Assembly: GCF_015667585.1 (NCBI RefSeq)
Contig: NZ_JADPEG010000009.1
Coordinates: forward strand, 1 to 64,000
Length of the DNA: 64,000 bases
Direction: 5' to 3'
Origin: Clostridium sp. D33t1_170424_F3
GTDB lineage: Bacteria; Bacillota; Clostridia; Oscillospirales; Acutalibacteraceae
This document shows, piece after piece, positions 1 through 7,227 of the stretch (positions are counted from its first letter, which is position 1; every line of letters begins with the position of its first letter). The translations under genes and the position numbers were made by a program. Under the pieces are notes generated by a model. It was not told the DNA's origin, searched no databases, and saw nothing but the letters and a program-made list of their open reading frames with translations.

Positions 1-8
1 CTTGACCA
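1..8 (+). rRNA. 23S rRNA, last bases (partial)
   Basis: The window opens with CTTGACCA. In Clostridia and Bacilli the 3' end of 23S rRNA closes a terminal helix with the 5' end (GGTCAAG...CTTGACC), and the AT-rich text that follows resembles a post-23S processing spacer. Two tRNAs and a 5S gene follow on the same strand, which supports this reading. Only about 7-8 bases of the gene are present, so the call rests on context. Confidence 0.6.
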
Positions 9-133
9 TATTTCTTGGTTCGACCCTTTTTCATCAAATTCGTTCTATTCTTAAATCTTTATTCAGTTTTCAGTGTACGACTGAAAGTATGCTGGCAATG
101 GTTAACCTGCGAGAGCAGAGTGACCACAGGTCT

Positions 134-209
134 GCACCATTAGCTCAGTTGGTAGAGCACCTGACTCTTAATCAGGGTGTCCCGGGTTCGAGTCCCTGAT
201 GGTGCACCA
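134..209 (+). tRNA. tRNA-Lys (anticodon CTT)
   Basis: A full cloverleaf can be drawn. Acceptor strand GCACCAT pairs with ATGGTGC, the anticodon loop CTCTTAA sits in a CCTGA/TCAGG stem and gives anticodon CTT, the T-loop is GGTTCGAGTCC, and the CCA end is encoded. It lies between the 23S end and the 5S gene and is probably processed from the rRNA operon transcript. Confidence 0.97.
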
Positions 210-270
210 TGAAGAAGTCGGACGAGGAGGTCAGGGACCTCTGGCCTCTGCGATCTGACGATAAAGATGT

Positions 271-345
271 GGCCCGTTGGTCAAGCGGTTAAGACAGCGG
301 CCTCTCACGCCGTTAACGTGGGTTCGATTCCCGCACGGGTCACCA
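271..345 (+). tRNA. tRNA-Glu (anticodon CTC)
   Basis: Acceptor GGCCCGT pairs with ACGGGTC (one G-T pair). The anticodon stem GCGGC/GCCGT carries loop CTCTCAC, giving CTC, and CCA is encoded. It lies 61 bases after tRNA-Lys and 68 bases before 5S, inside the rRNA operon. Confidence 0.97.
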
Positions 346-413
346 AATAGCAGATACGAAAAGTTAAATATATACAGCAATGGAGATATTTACACAGCAA
401 TGTGATAAATACA

Positions 414-529
<116 letters not shown>

Positions 530-537
530 ATGAATAT

Positions 538-613
538 TCCTCCTTAGCTCAGCCGGTAGAGCATGCGGCTGTTAACCGCAGGGTCGTTGGTTCGAGTCCA
601 ACAGGGGGAGCCA
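538..613 (+). tRNA. tRNA-Asn (anticodon GTT)
   Basis: Acceptor TCCTCCT pairs with AGGGGGA (one T-G pair). Anticodon stem TGCGG/CCGCA holds loop CTGTTAA, anticodon GTT. CCA is encoded. It starts 8 bases after 5S and is followed at once by a terminator, so it is the last gene of the rRNA operon proper. Confidence 0.97.
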
Positions 614-620
614 GACAGTT

Positions 621-654
621 GCCGCCGTTATTTTTAGCGGCGGCTTATTTTTTT
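621..654 (+). terminator. Rho-independent terminator of the rRNA/tRNA unit
   Basis: GCCGCCG (621-627) pairs with CGGCGGC (638-644) around a 10-base loop, followed by a run rich in T (645-654). It should end the 23S-tRNA-5S-tRNA-Asn transcript. Confidence 0.9.
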
Positions 655-659
655 CATTG

Positions 660-736
660 GGGCCATTAGCTCAGTTGGTTAGAGCAACCGGCTCATAACC
701 GGTCGGTCCAAGGTTCGAGTCCTTGATGGCCCACCA
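660..736 (+). tRNA. tRNA with anticodon CAT (elongator Met or Ile2)
   Basis: Acceptor GGGCCAT pairs with ATGGCCC, the anticodon stem ACCGG/CCGGT holds loop CTCATAA, and CCA is encoded. The acceptor is fully paired, so it is not initiator tRNA. The loop and D-arm resemble both elongator tRNA-Met and the lysidine-modified tRNA-Ile2; sequence alone does not settle which. It lies after a terminator, so either it has its own promoter in that short gap or it depends on readthrough. Confidence 0.93.
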
Positions 737-737
737 A

Positions 738-777
738 AACAGGAATGCATTGGATTTTCAATGCGTTCCTGTTTTTT
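738..777 (+). terminator. Terminator after the CAT tRNA
   Basis: A 15-base-pair stem (AACAGGAATGCATTG with its complement, one G-T pair) with a 6-base loop is followed by TTTTTT. It is a strong intrinsic terminator directly after the tRNA. Confidence 0.95.
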
Positions 778-831
778 CTTATGCGTTTAATTTTTATAAT
801 GCCGGGGAATATATTTCATGAGGTGATAACA

Positions 832-975
832 ATGTCTTACGTCGCTCCGAAGATGCGTACGCATTTTGAATCTTTGTCAATTGATCTGAAAAATGAAATA
901 TTGAAACAAGATGTTCAAATCTATACCATGCGCGATTTGATTAATTGTTTGGAGAAGATTGTTTTGGAAGCTTAG
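832..975 (+). CDS. Small protein of unknown function (47 aa)
   Basis: ATG at 832 follows a good ribosome-binding site (GAGGTGAT, 820-827), and the frame runs 47 codons to TAG. The product is a soluble, probably all-helical, mildly charged protein starting MSYVAPKMRTHFESLS, with a central DLKNEIL segment and a C-terminal DLINCLEKIV helix. No signal peptide, membrane segment or metal-binding pattern is visible. It stands alone between two intrinsic terminators (738-777 and 999-1027), so it is a one-gene unit. I believe similar 47-48 residue proteins occur in related gut Clostridia, but that is memory and not shown here; function is unknown. Confidence 0.75.
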   Translation: MSYVAPKMRTHFESLSIDLKNEILKQDVQIYTMRDLINCLEKIVLEA

Positions 976-998
976 TTTGTGATGCATTTTATGATTTG

Positions 999-1027
999 AA
1001 AAGCCAAGGAGCATTCCTTGGCTTTTT
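999..1027 (+). terminator. Terminator of the 47-aa protein gene
   Basis: AAAAGCCAAGGA pairs with TCCTTGGCTTTT around a GCAT loop and runs into T residues. It separates the small gene from the polymerase gene. Confidence 0.93.
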
Positions 1028-1128
1028 GTTTTGGCAGTATGGTGAATCATAATTCTTCTTGAGGCTCATAATAAAGCGGAGTTTCTGTAAAATAGAAGAA
1101 ACAGAACGTATATTTGGGAGACGGATTT

Positions 1129-2337
1129 TTGGAACGAGTGATCCTGCATTGTGACTGTAATGCCTTCTATGCTTCGGTAGAATGCCAGTTGCATCCGGAG
1201 TATCGGGAAGTTCCAATGGCGGTTTGTGGAGATCCCGAACAGAGGCATGGTATCATATTGGCAAAAAATGAATGGGCAAAAAAGTATGGGGTACAGACGG
1301 CAGAAACTATTTGGCGGGCGAAAGAGAAATGTCCGCAGTTAGTGCTGGCAAAGCCTCACCGGGAAAAATATGCGGAGTATTCAAAAAGGGTCAATGAGAT
1401 ATACCAGCGTTTTACAGATTTAGTGGAACCTTTTGGTATTGATGAGAGTTGGCTGGATGTTACAGGCAGCCAGAACTTGTTTGGATCCGGGCCGGAAATC
1501 GCAGATACATTACGCAAAGTAGTGAAGAAAGAGACTGGATTGACAATTTCTGTAGGCGTTTCATTTAATAAAATTTTTTCAAAATTGGGAAGTGACTATA
1601 AGAAACCGGATGCTACAACCGTTATTACAAAAGATAGCATTCCCCGAATTGTTTTTCCACTTCCAGTAGATCGCTTACTGTATGTAGGAAAAAGCGCGAG
1701 GGAAACCATGCAAGAAATGGGAATCTGTACAATTGGGGAATTGGCAAGAGCTGACCGAAATCTGCTTCTCGCAAAGTTAGGAAAGATCGGCGGAGACTTG
1801 TATGATTATGCAAATGGTTTGGATGAAAGTCCGGTAAAGAGTATTTATGAAGTGCGTGAGGTTAAATCGGTAGGGAACAGTCTGACATTTAAACGGAATC
1901 TGCTTGGTTTGGAGGATGTTCGCTTGGGTATTACCGTGCTTGCAGACACAGTGGCAGCCCGTATGCGCCGCAGCGGTGTAAAGTGTACAACTGTGCAAAT
2001 AACAATTCGGAATCCCAGTTTCAAAACAATTACACGGCAGAAGCCGCTGCCCGTTGCTACCTTTCTGGCGAAAGAGCTGGCAAAAGCGGCGATGCAATTG
2101 ATTTTGGAATGTTGGAATCTCCGCGCACCGATTCGTATGCTGGCCTTAACCGGGCTGAACCTGTTCCGTGAAGAGGAAGCTCCAGGAGAACAGCTTAGTT
2201 TATTTCAGGAATCTCATCAGAATGAAAGAGAAAAGCAGGAACATTTGGAAACAGCATTGGATCGTATTCGCACCAAATATGGAAAGGGAGCAATTTCCAT
2301 ATGCGGCGTGCTGCAAAATGATATCGGCGCGGAATGA
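1129..2337 (+). CDS. dinB: Y-family DNA polymerase (Pol IV / ImpB-MucB-SamB type)
   Basis: The product is a translesion DNA polymerase of the DinB/UmuC class, which copies past damaged bases with low fidelity. Visible signatures are the N-terminal metal motif ILHCDCNAFYASVE, a steric region with AVCGDPEQRHG and LAKNEWAKKYGV, the catalytic GIDESWLDVTGS, and SVGVSFNKIFSKLGSDYKKP, followed by a helix-hairpin-helix-like region and a little-finger domain. The frame extends to a TTG at 1114, but GGGAG at 1116-1120 sits 8 bases before the TTG at 1129, so I place the start there (402 aa). It is probably monocistronic. The length is slightly above that of enteric Pol IV, as is common for the Firmicute branch. 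Paralogue assignment (DinB versus a UmuC-like enzyme) is less sure than the family. Confidence 0.92.
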   Translation: MERVILHCDCNAFYASVECQLHPEYREVPMAVCGDPEQRHGIILAKNEWAKKYGVQTAETIWRAKEKCPQLVLAKPHREKYAEYSKRVNEIYQRFTDLVEPFGIDESWLDVTGSQNLFGSGPEIADTLRKVVKKETGLTISVGVSFNKIFSKLGSDYKKPDATTVITKDSIPRIVFPLPVDRLLYVGKSARETMQEMGICTIGELARADRNLLLAKLGKIGGDLYDYANGLDESPVKSIYEVREVKSVGNSLTFKRNLLGLEDVRLGITVLADTVAARMRRSGVKCTTVQITIRNPSFKTITRQKPLPVATFLAKELAKAAMQLILECWNLRAPIRMLALTGLNLFREEEAPGEQLSLFQESHQNEREKQEHLETALDRIRTKYGKGAISICGVLQNDIGAE

Positions 2338-2402
2338 ACGCACTTGCAATCCTTTTCACTGCCTGTTACAATAAAACAAATAGAAAGCAGGAAGTGAATG
2401 CA

Positions 2403-2822
2403 ATGACCCAATATCATATCGGCGATACGTATGTTGTACGTCTGCAAAAGGGAGAAGATATTTTGTCTTCCGTTAAGATGTTGTGCGAACAGGAACATAT
2501 TGCATTGGGAACAATCTCTGCGCTGGGAGCGGTCAACCATGTGGTGATCGGTGCCTATGAGGTTGAAAAGCAGCAGTATGTTTCTCGTGCGTTTGACGGA
2601 ACTATGGAAATGACCTCTTTAACAGGCAATATAACCGAGATGAACGGCGGGCCTTACCTGCATGTGCACGCCACATTTGGTAATTTAAATGGAACAGTGA
2701 TCGGTGGGCATCTGAACGAAGCGGTGGTCAGCGCTACCTGCGAGTTTTTTATCCGTCGGTTGGATGGCCGCATCGGCCGCAGATTGGATCGGGAAACCGG
2801 ACTGAATATTTTGGATATTTAA
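2403..2822 (+). CDS. PPC/DUF296 domain protein
   Basis: A 139-residue protein of the PPC (plants and prokaryotes conserved, DUF296) family. The typical features are an N-terminal beta strand (YVVRLQKGEDILSSVKMLC), the GTISALGAVNHVVIGAY segment, GGPYLHVHATFG with paired His residues, and the C-terminal GGHLNEAVVSATCEFFI. Family members form trimers; some have been proposed to bind DNA or metal, but bacterial roles are not settled. The frame is open further upstream, but ATG 2403 fits the conserved N-terminus and lies after AGGAAG. It precedes a Dabb-domain gene by 14 bases, so the two are probably cotranscribed. Confidence 0.88.
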   Translation: MTQYHIGDTYVVRLQKGEDILSSVKMLCEQEHIALGTISALGAVNHVVIGAYEVEKQQYVSRAFDGTMEMTSLTGNITEMNGGPYLHVHATFGNLNGTVIGGHLNEAVVSATCEFFIRRLDGRIGRRLDRETGLNILDI

Positions 2823-2836
2823 AGGAGAACTGTAAA

Positions 2837-3133
2837 ATGGTCAAGCATATTGTCATGTGGAAATTGAAAGAAGAGATAAAGAACGAGCAGTTGAATGAAC
2901 TGATTACCTCGTTGCAAAGCCGTTTTAAAGCGTTGCTGGGGGTTATCGACGGATTGACTGATATTGAGTTTGGACGAAATTATAACGGCGGGGAATATGA
3001 TATTGCTTTGTATTGTGCATTTACCACGCGGGAAGCGCAGGATGCGTATCAGAAAAATCCCGCGCATCTGGCGGTTGCGGAAACTGTGCGTGCTTCCACC
3101 TGCGGACGCGCCTGTGTCGATTATGAAATTTAA
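2837..3133 (+). CDS. Dabb (stress-responsive A/B barrel) family protein
   Basis: A 98-residue single-domain protein. The N-terminus MVKHIVMWKLKEE, the central DGLTDIEFGRNY and the late AYQKNPAHLAVAE segment match the dimeric alpha/beta-barrel Dabb fold, related to ferredoxin-like enzymes and to plant stress-responsive proteins. No catalytic residues can be assigned with confidence, and bacterial members are mostly of unknown function. AAAGGAG precedes the ATG by about 10 bases. It lies directly after the PPC protein gene and before an intrinsic terminator, so it closes a small operon. Confidence 0.88.
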   Translation: MVKHIVMWKLKEEIKNEQLNELITSLQSRFKALLGVIDGLTDIEFGRNYNGGEYDIALYCAFTTREAQDAYQKNPAHLAVAETVRASTCGRACVDYEI

Positions 3134-3136
3134 TAT

Positions 3137-3184
3137 AACAAGCCGTGTTCCGATGTTCATAGTCGGTGCACGGCTTGTTTTCTG
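3137..3184 (+). terminator. Terminator after the Dabb gene
   Basis: AACAAGCCGTG pairs with CACGGCTTGTT around a 21-base loop and is followed by TTTTC. Confidence 0.85.
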
Positions 3185-3291
3185 TTTGGACATAAATTGT
3201 TCAATTGCTTCTGGAAAAAGTATGCTATGATAACACTGGAATCTTATTATGATCTGTTTAATAATGTGGTTAAGAAAAAGGAGGAATTGCA

Positions 3292-3627
3292 ATGCTTACT
3301 GAATTGGAATCTACATTGAAAAAGGTTTTATTGGCGGGAATCGGCGCTGTGGCGGTAACTGCGGAAAAGGCTGACGAGATCATTAAAGAACTTGTGAAAA
3401 AGGGTGAGATTACCGTAGAACAGGGCAAGGTGCTCAACGAGGAATTGAAGCATCGGGCGCAGGAAGCAGCTAAAAAGGCGCAGCCGACAGAGCCGCTGGC
3501 CGCGCCGCCTAAAAAAGCGCCAGAGGTGGACGTAGACGCGATGAGCCATGAGGAACGTGAAGCGTTAAAGAAGAAGCTGGAAGAGCTGGAAACCAAAGAA
3601 GGCAATGGAAAAGACAACACCTTCTGA
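3292..3627 (+). CDS. Phasin-like helical protein
   Basis: An 111-residue protein with an N-terminal amphipathic helix (MLTELESTLKKVLLAGIGAVAVTAEKADEI, split here by function rather than by domain), a KGEITVEQGKVLNEELKHRAQEA helical segment, a proline/alanine linker and a charged C-terminal helix. This is the look of the short phasin-family proteins of Firmicutes, related to polyhydroxyalkanoate granule-coat proteins although these hosts often make no such polymer. GGAGG at 3280-3284 precedes the ATG. The 3' end overlaps the UbiB-type kinase gene by 23 bases, which implies translational coupling and a shared task, possibly at the membrane. Confidence 0.75.
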   Translation: MLTELESTLKKVLLAGIGAVAVTAEKADEIIKELVKKGEITVEQGKVLNEELKHRAQEAAKKAQPTEPLAAPPKKAPEVDVDAMSHEEREALKKKLEELETKEGNGKDNTF

Positions 3628-5197
3628 GCCGGCTGGCAGCAGTGGACGCTTGCGTGAAATTATGTCTATTCTTGCAAAGCAGGATCTTGTCAGGGGCGTT
3701 ACACCTAAAAAGATGCGCATGGTTCTGGAAGAGCTTGGCCCGACGTTTGTCAAACTGGGACAGCTCCTGTCTATGCGGCGGGACATGATTCCCGCCGCAT
3801 ATTGTGAGGAATTGGCGCTTCTGCGTACCGACGTCCAGCCGCTGCCTTTTTCTGAGATCAAGCGGGTCGTCGAATCAGAATACAAACAGCCGTTGCAGAA
3901 TATCTTTCTCTCTTTCTGTGAGGAACCCTTGGGCTCAGCTTCCATTGCGCAGGTTCATGAAGCGGTGCTCAAAGATGGCAGGCGCGTGGTGGTGAAGGTA
4001 CAGCGACCGGGCATCCATGAAACAATGTCGCAGGATATTACGCTTTTGCACCGGGCGGCGGACCTTTTGAAGCTTACGGAGATAGGCACAGTCGTTGATC
4101 TGCACATGGTGCTGGGCGAAATGTGGACGGCGGCCCAGCAGGAAATGGATTTCCTGCTGGAAGCGAAAAATGCGCAGGAATTCCGCGAGCGTAACCAATG
4201 GATCGCGTTTGTCGATTGTCCCAATATAGAACATCGTTATACCACGGGCAAGGTACTGGTCATGGAATATATTGATGGCATCCCCATTGACGACCTGAAA
4301 GCCCTTCAGCTGGAAGAGTACGATTGCAACGAGATTGGTTTGAAATTGGCGGACCACTACGTCAAACAGGTAGTTGACGACGGTTTCTTTCACGCGGACC
4401 CGCATCCGGGCAATATCCGTATCCGGAACGGTAAAATCGTATGGATTGATTTGGGAATGATGGGACGTTTGTCCACCCGCGATCAGACATTGTTCCGCGA
4501 CGGTGTAAAGGCGATGGCGCGCGGCGATGTGGACGAACTGAAAAGAATTGTTCTTACAGTCGGGGTCTGTACAGCGCCGGTCGACCATATAAAGCTGTAC
4601 TCCGATATTGACGATTTCCTTTCCCGATACGGGAAAATGGATTTAGGCGGCATGAATTTAGGACAGATCGTGGAGGAATTGATGAACCTGGCGGGGGAAC
4701 ATCATATTTCCTTGCCCAAGGGGATGTCGATGCTCAGCCGCGGTATCCTGACGCTGGAAGGCGTGCTCGCCACGCTTAGTCCGGAAATTAACCTGCTTCA
4801 GATTATGGCGAACCGAATGTCAGCAGGGTTTCTGCGGGATTTTGACTGGAAACAAGAGATGGCCGGGAACGGACGCAGATTATATGAATCGGCGCATAAG
4901 GCGGTCGATATTCCAGCACAGGTTTCAGATTTGCTGCGTATAGGGACAAAGGGGCAAGCAAAACTCAATTTGGAATGGATTGGTTCCGTGCAGCCGCTTG
5001 CGAAGATCGACGGTATGGTACATAAAATTGTTAAATGCATTTTAGCTGCGGCTTTTTGGATTGGCTCCTGTTTGCTATGTGCGGCAGACATACAACCTAA
5101 AGCGTTTGGAATCCCATGGATCGCTTTGCTTGGTTTTATCGCCGCGCTGTTCTTCCTGAGCTGGTTGCTGTGGGATATGAAGCGGAAGAAGCGCTGA
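3605..5197 (+). CDS. ABC1/AarF/UbiB atypical kinase-like protein
   Basis: A 530-residue UbiB-family protein. The hallmark KxGQ motif (GPTFVKLGQLLS), the GSASIAQVHEA loop that replaces the normal P-loop, the VVVKVQRPG lysine strand, the HADPHPGN catalytic segment and WIDLGMMG metal segment are all present. Two C-terminal membrane helices (about residues 475-525) anchor it. UbiB proteins are ATPases needed for quinone and other lipid-linked processes; in an anaerobe without an obvious ubiquinone pathway the substrate is unknown. The gene overlaps the phasin-like gene by 23 bases and ends at a shared terminator with the converging yitT-type gene. Confidence 0.93.
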   Translation: MEKTTPSEPAGSSGRLREIMSILAKQDLVRGVTPKKMRMVLEELGPTFVKLGQLLSMRRDMIPAAYCEELALLRTDVQPLPFSEIKRVVESEYKQPLQNIFLSFCEEPLGSASIAQVHEAVLKDGRRVVVKVQRPGIHETMSQDITLLHRAADLLKLTEIGTVVDLHMVLGEMWTAAQQEMDFLLEAKNAQEFRERNQWIAFVDCPNIEHRYTTGKVLVMEYIDGIPIDDLKALQLEEYDCNEIGLKLADHYVKQVVDDGFFHADPHPGNIRIRNGKIVWIDLGMMGRLSTRDQTLFRDGVKAMARGDVDELKRIVLTVGVCTAPVDHIKLYSDIDDFLSRYGKMDLGGMNLGQIVEELMNLAGEHHISLPKGMSMLSRGILTLEGVLATLSPEINLLQIMANRMSAGFLRDFDWKQEMAGNGRRLYESAHKAVDIPAQVSDLLRIGTKGQAKLNLEWIGSVQPLAKIDGMVHKIVKCILAAAFWIGSCLLCAADIQPKAFGIPWIALLGFIAALFFLSWLLWDMKRKKR

Positions 5198-5212
5198 CCG
5201 ATAGGCAGATGC

Positions 5213-5260
5213 AAAAATCCTCCAATTGTAGACAGGGTATGCCTGCAATTGGAGGATTTT
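5213..5260. terminator. Bidirectional terminator between convergent genes
   Basis: AAAAATCCTCCAATTG pairs with CAATTGGAGGATTTT around a 17-base loop, with A-tract and T-tract on the two sides. It can end both the UbiB-type gene (+) and the YitT-type gene (-). Confidence 0.9.
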
Positions 5261-5265
5261 CTGCG

Positions 5266-6111
5266 TTATACGTTGTGGAATCCTTTGCCGATGATTTCGC
5301 TGGTATTGGAAATCAGAATGAACGCGCCCGGTTCCACCTGTTTGATATATTGCCGCAGCATGACCGCCTGATACCGGCTCATAACAGTAAAAATAATCTG
5401 CTTTTCCTCATGGGAAAAAGCTCCTTCTGCGTTGCAGACCGTTGCGCTGCGTCCAAGTTTGTGCACGATGAAATCACAGATGGGTTCCGGGTTGCTGCAC
5501 ACCACGTTGAAATATTTGCACATGTTGATGCTTTCAATGACGTTGTCAATCACCAGAGATTTGGTAAACAGACCCAGCATGGAAAACAGGAACGTCTTGA
5601 TGTCGAAGATAAAGAAGGCGGAAAGAGTAATCAGCAGATCGCTCGCCAGCAGCGCGTTGCCGATGTTAATGCTGGAGTATTTCTTCAAAATCATGGCAAC
5701 AATATCCGTACCGCCGCTCGAAGCGCCGATATTAAACAAGATGGCGGAACCCAGTGCGGGAAGGACAATGGCGAAAACCAGTTCCAGCATGGGGTCGTCC
5801 GTCAGCGGCTTGTCCAGCGGGAACAGGTACTGCATGGCGGATAAACTGACGGAAAGCAGCATGCTGGAATAGACTGTACGCACGCCGAATCCTTTCCCAA
5901 GGAAAAGGAAGCCGAGCAGCAACAACATCATATTAACCACAAAGTTGACTGCACTGGGCGAAAAAGGGAGAACCTTGCCGACTGCGACGGCGAGACCCGT
6001 CACGCCGCCAAAGGTAAAATTGTTAGGAAATTTGAAAAAATAAACGCCGACCGCGATGAGCAGGGTGCTGAACGTGATCAAGGTGTAATCTTTGATCGAA
6101 TCCTTTTTCAT
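5266..6111 (-). CDS. YitT family membrane protein
   Basis: A 281-residue integral membrane protein with five or six hydrophobic helices in the first two thirds, including FGGVTGLAVAVGKVL, NIGASSGGTDIVAMIL and GNALLASDLLITLSA, then a soluble C-terminal DUF2179 domain (HKLGRSATVCNAEGAFSHEEKQI region). This is the YitT/DUF161 architecture; transport or regulatory roles are suspected but not established. An AGGGAGG ribosome-binding site precedes the ATG on the - strand. It is divergent from thyX and convergent with the UbiB-type gene. Confidence 0.92.
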   Translation of the reverse strand: MKKDSIKDYTLITFSTLLIAVGVYFFKFPNNFTFGGVTGLAVAVGKVLPFSPSAVNFVVNMMLLLLGFLFLGKGFGVRTVYSSMLLSVSLSAMQYLFPLDKPLTDDPMLELVFAIVLPALGSAILFNIGASSGGTDIVAMILKKYSSINIGNALLASDLLITLSAFFIFDIKTFLFSMLGLFTKSLVIDNVIESINMCKYFNVVCSNPEPICDFIVHKLGRSATVCNAEGAFSHEEKQIIFTVMSRYQAVMLRQYIKQVEPGAFILISNTSEIIGKGFHNV

Positions 6112-6143
6112 CGAAATGCCTCCCTAAAGGTTCTATTTGCCTT

Positions 6144-6149
6144 ATTATA
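6144..6149 (-). promoter_or_regulatory. Probable -10 element of the YitT-type gene
   Basis: On the - strand TATAAT lies 33 bases before the ATG. No good -35 hexamer sits 16-18 bases upstream, so this is a partial match only. Confidence 0.4.
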
Positions 6150-6194
6150 GCATATCTGGTCTGAAACAGTCTCTTTCCGAAACGAAAATTTAAG

Positions 6195-6257
6195 ACAGAA
6201 TGATCCGCTGTTCCCGCAGCCATTGGAAACGTTGCTTCTGGTTACAGCATAAGGTTG
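6195..6257. repeat. Diverged copy of the palindromic intergenic repeat
   Basis: In the 345-base gap between the YitT-type gene and thyX, 6195-6257 aligns without gaps to the core of the tandem repeat at 40434-40497. By hand count about 50 of 68 aligned positions agree, and most differences are transitions. Shared landmarks are CAG-ATGAT, TGTTC, CAGCC, GGAA, TGCTTC, TTAC and AGGTT. The inner hairpin is weakened but partly kept. The flanking arms seen in the tandem copies are not complete here. Confidence 0.65.
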
Positions 6258-6310
6258 TTTTAAATTCTTTGGAAGCGAAAGGGGCGATTGATGCAGGAAA
6301 GGGCGCATAC

Positions 6311-6339
6311 TTGAAGTAGAAGGAAGAATTTGTTATAAT
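6311..6339 (+). promoter_or_regulatory. SigmaA-type promoter of the thyX operon
   Basis: TTGAAG (6311-6316), a 17-base spacer and TATAAT (6334-6339). The expected start is near 6346, giving a leader of about 110 bases. Confidence 0.8.
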
Positions 6340-6402
6340 AACCTTAATTATTGTCGGAAAAGGGAATCAGCGCTCAATCCGATAGGCGTCAAGATGCAGG
6401 GT

Positions 6403-6442
6403 CCGCCGACTGCGTCCGGTACAAAAGAAAGAAGTTCGGCGG
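6403..6442 (+). promoter_or_regulatory. Leader hairpin abutting the thyX ribosome-binding site
   Basis: CCGCCGA (6403-6409) can pair with TCGGCGG (6436-6442), placing a 7-base-pair stem directly against the purine-rich GGGGAATGGAG that precedes the thyX ATG. This could modulate translation. No known riboswitch class was recognised in the 110-base leader. Confidence 0.45.
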
Positions 6443-6456
6443 GGAATGGAGTTTAT

Positions 6457-7227
6457 ATGGCAGAGGTCACTCTTTTAACGTATACGCCGCAGCCGGAAAA
6501 AACGGTCGCGATGGCGGCAAAACTTTGTTATTCCCCTTCGTCGATTGCTTCCATTGGGGAAGGGCTTACAGAAGAAAAAACGGCTTCTTTTGTGGAGATG
6601 CTGTCGGAGATCGGCCACGAAAGCCCGATTGAGCATGCGTCTTTCACTTTTGGAATTGAAGGGGTTTCCCGTTCCCTTCTGGCGCAGATCACGCGGCACC
6701 GTATCGCGTCCTTCAGCGTGCAAAGTCAGCGGTATGTGGCGGAGAACCATTTTTCCTATGTGGTTCCGCCGGAAATCGAAAAGATACCGGAAGCAAAAGC
6801 AGAATTTCTGGCCGCAATGGAAGAGGATCAGCGGCATTATGAGTGCCTGACAGCAATTTTAAAGGAAAAACATAAAAGAGCTTTTATTGAACAGGGCCGG
6901 GAGGAGAAGGCGGCGGACCGCGCGGCGGAAAAACAGGCGATTGAAGACGCGCGTTTTGTCCTGCCCAACGCCTGCGATACCAAAATGGTCTGTACGTTTA
7001 ACGCGCGTTCCCTGCTGAATTTCTTTACGCTGCGCTGCTGCAACCGCGCGCAGTGGGAGATCCGGGACGTCGCCACACAGATGTTGTTTCTGGTGCGTGA
7101 GGCGGCGCCGCATCTGTTTGCGAGCGCCGGTCCGTCCTGCTTGCGGGGCGCCTGTACGGAAGGGAAAATGTCCTGCGGCAGGGCGCAGGAAGTGCGCGCA
7201 TTCTTTCATGCGGAGGATGCGGAATGA
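6457..7227 (+). CDS. thyX: Flavin-dependent thymidylate synthase ThyX
   Basis: ThyX makes dTMP from dUMP with methylene-tetrahydrofolate, FAD and NADPH. The family signature RHRIASFSVQSQRY (RHRxxSxxxxSxR form) is present, as are HESPIEHASFTFGIEG and the C-terminal NARSLLNFFTLRCCNRAQWEIR substrate region. Length is 256 aa from ATG 6457, which follows the purine-rich GGGGAATGGAG. Upstream in-frame starts lack a ribosome-binding site and conserved residues. The gene overlaps tmk by 4 bases (ATGA), so dTMP synthesis and phosphorylation are coupled. A sigmaA-type promoter and a leader hairpin lie upstream. Confidence 0.95.
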   Translation: MAEVTLLTYTPQPEKTVAMAAKLCYSPSSIASIGEGLTEEKTASFVEMLSEIGHESPIEHASFTFGIEGVSRSLLAQITRHRIASFSVQSQRYVAENHFSYVVPPEIEKIPEAKAEFLAAMEEDQRHYECLTAILKEKHKRAFIEQGREEKAADRAAEKQAIEDARFVLPNACDTKMVCTFNARSLLNFFTLRCCNRAQWEIRDVATQMLFLVREAAPHLFASAGPSCLRGACTEGKMSCGRAQEVRAFFHAEDAE

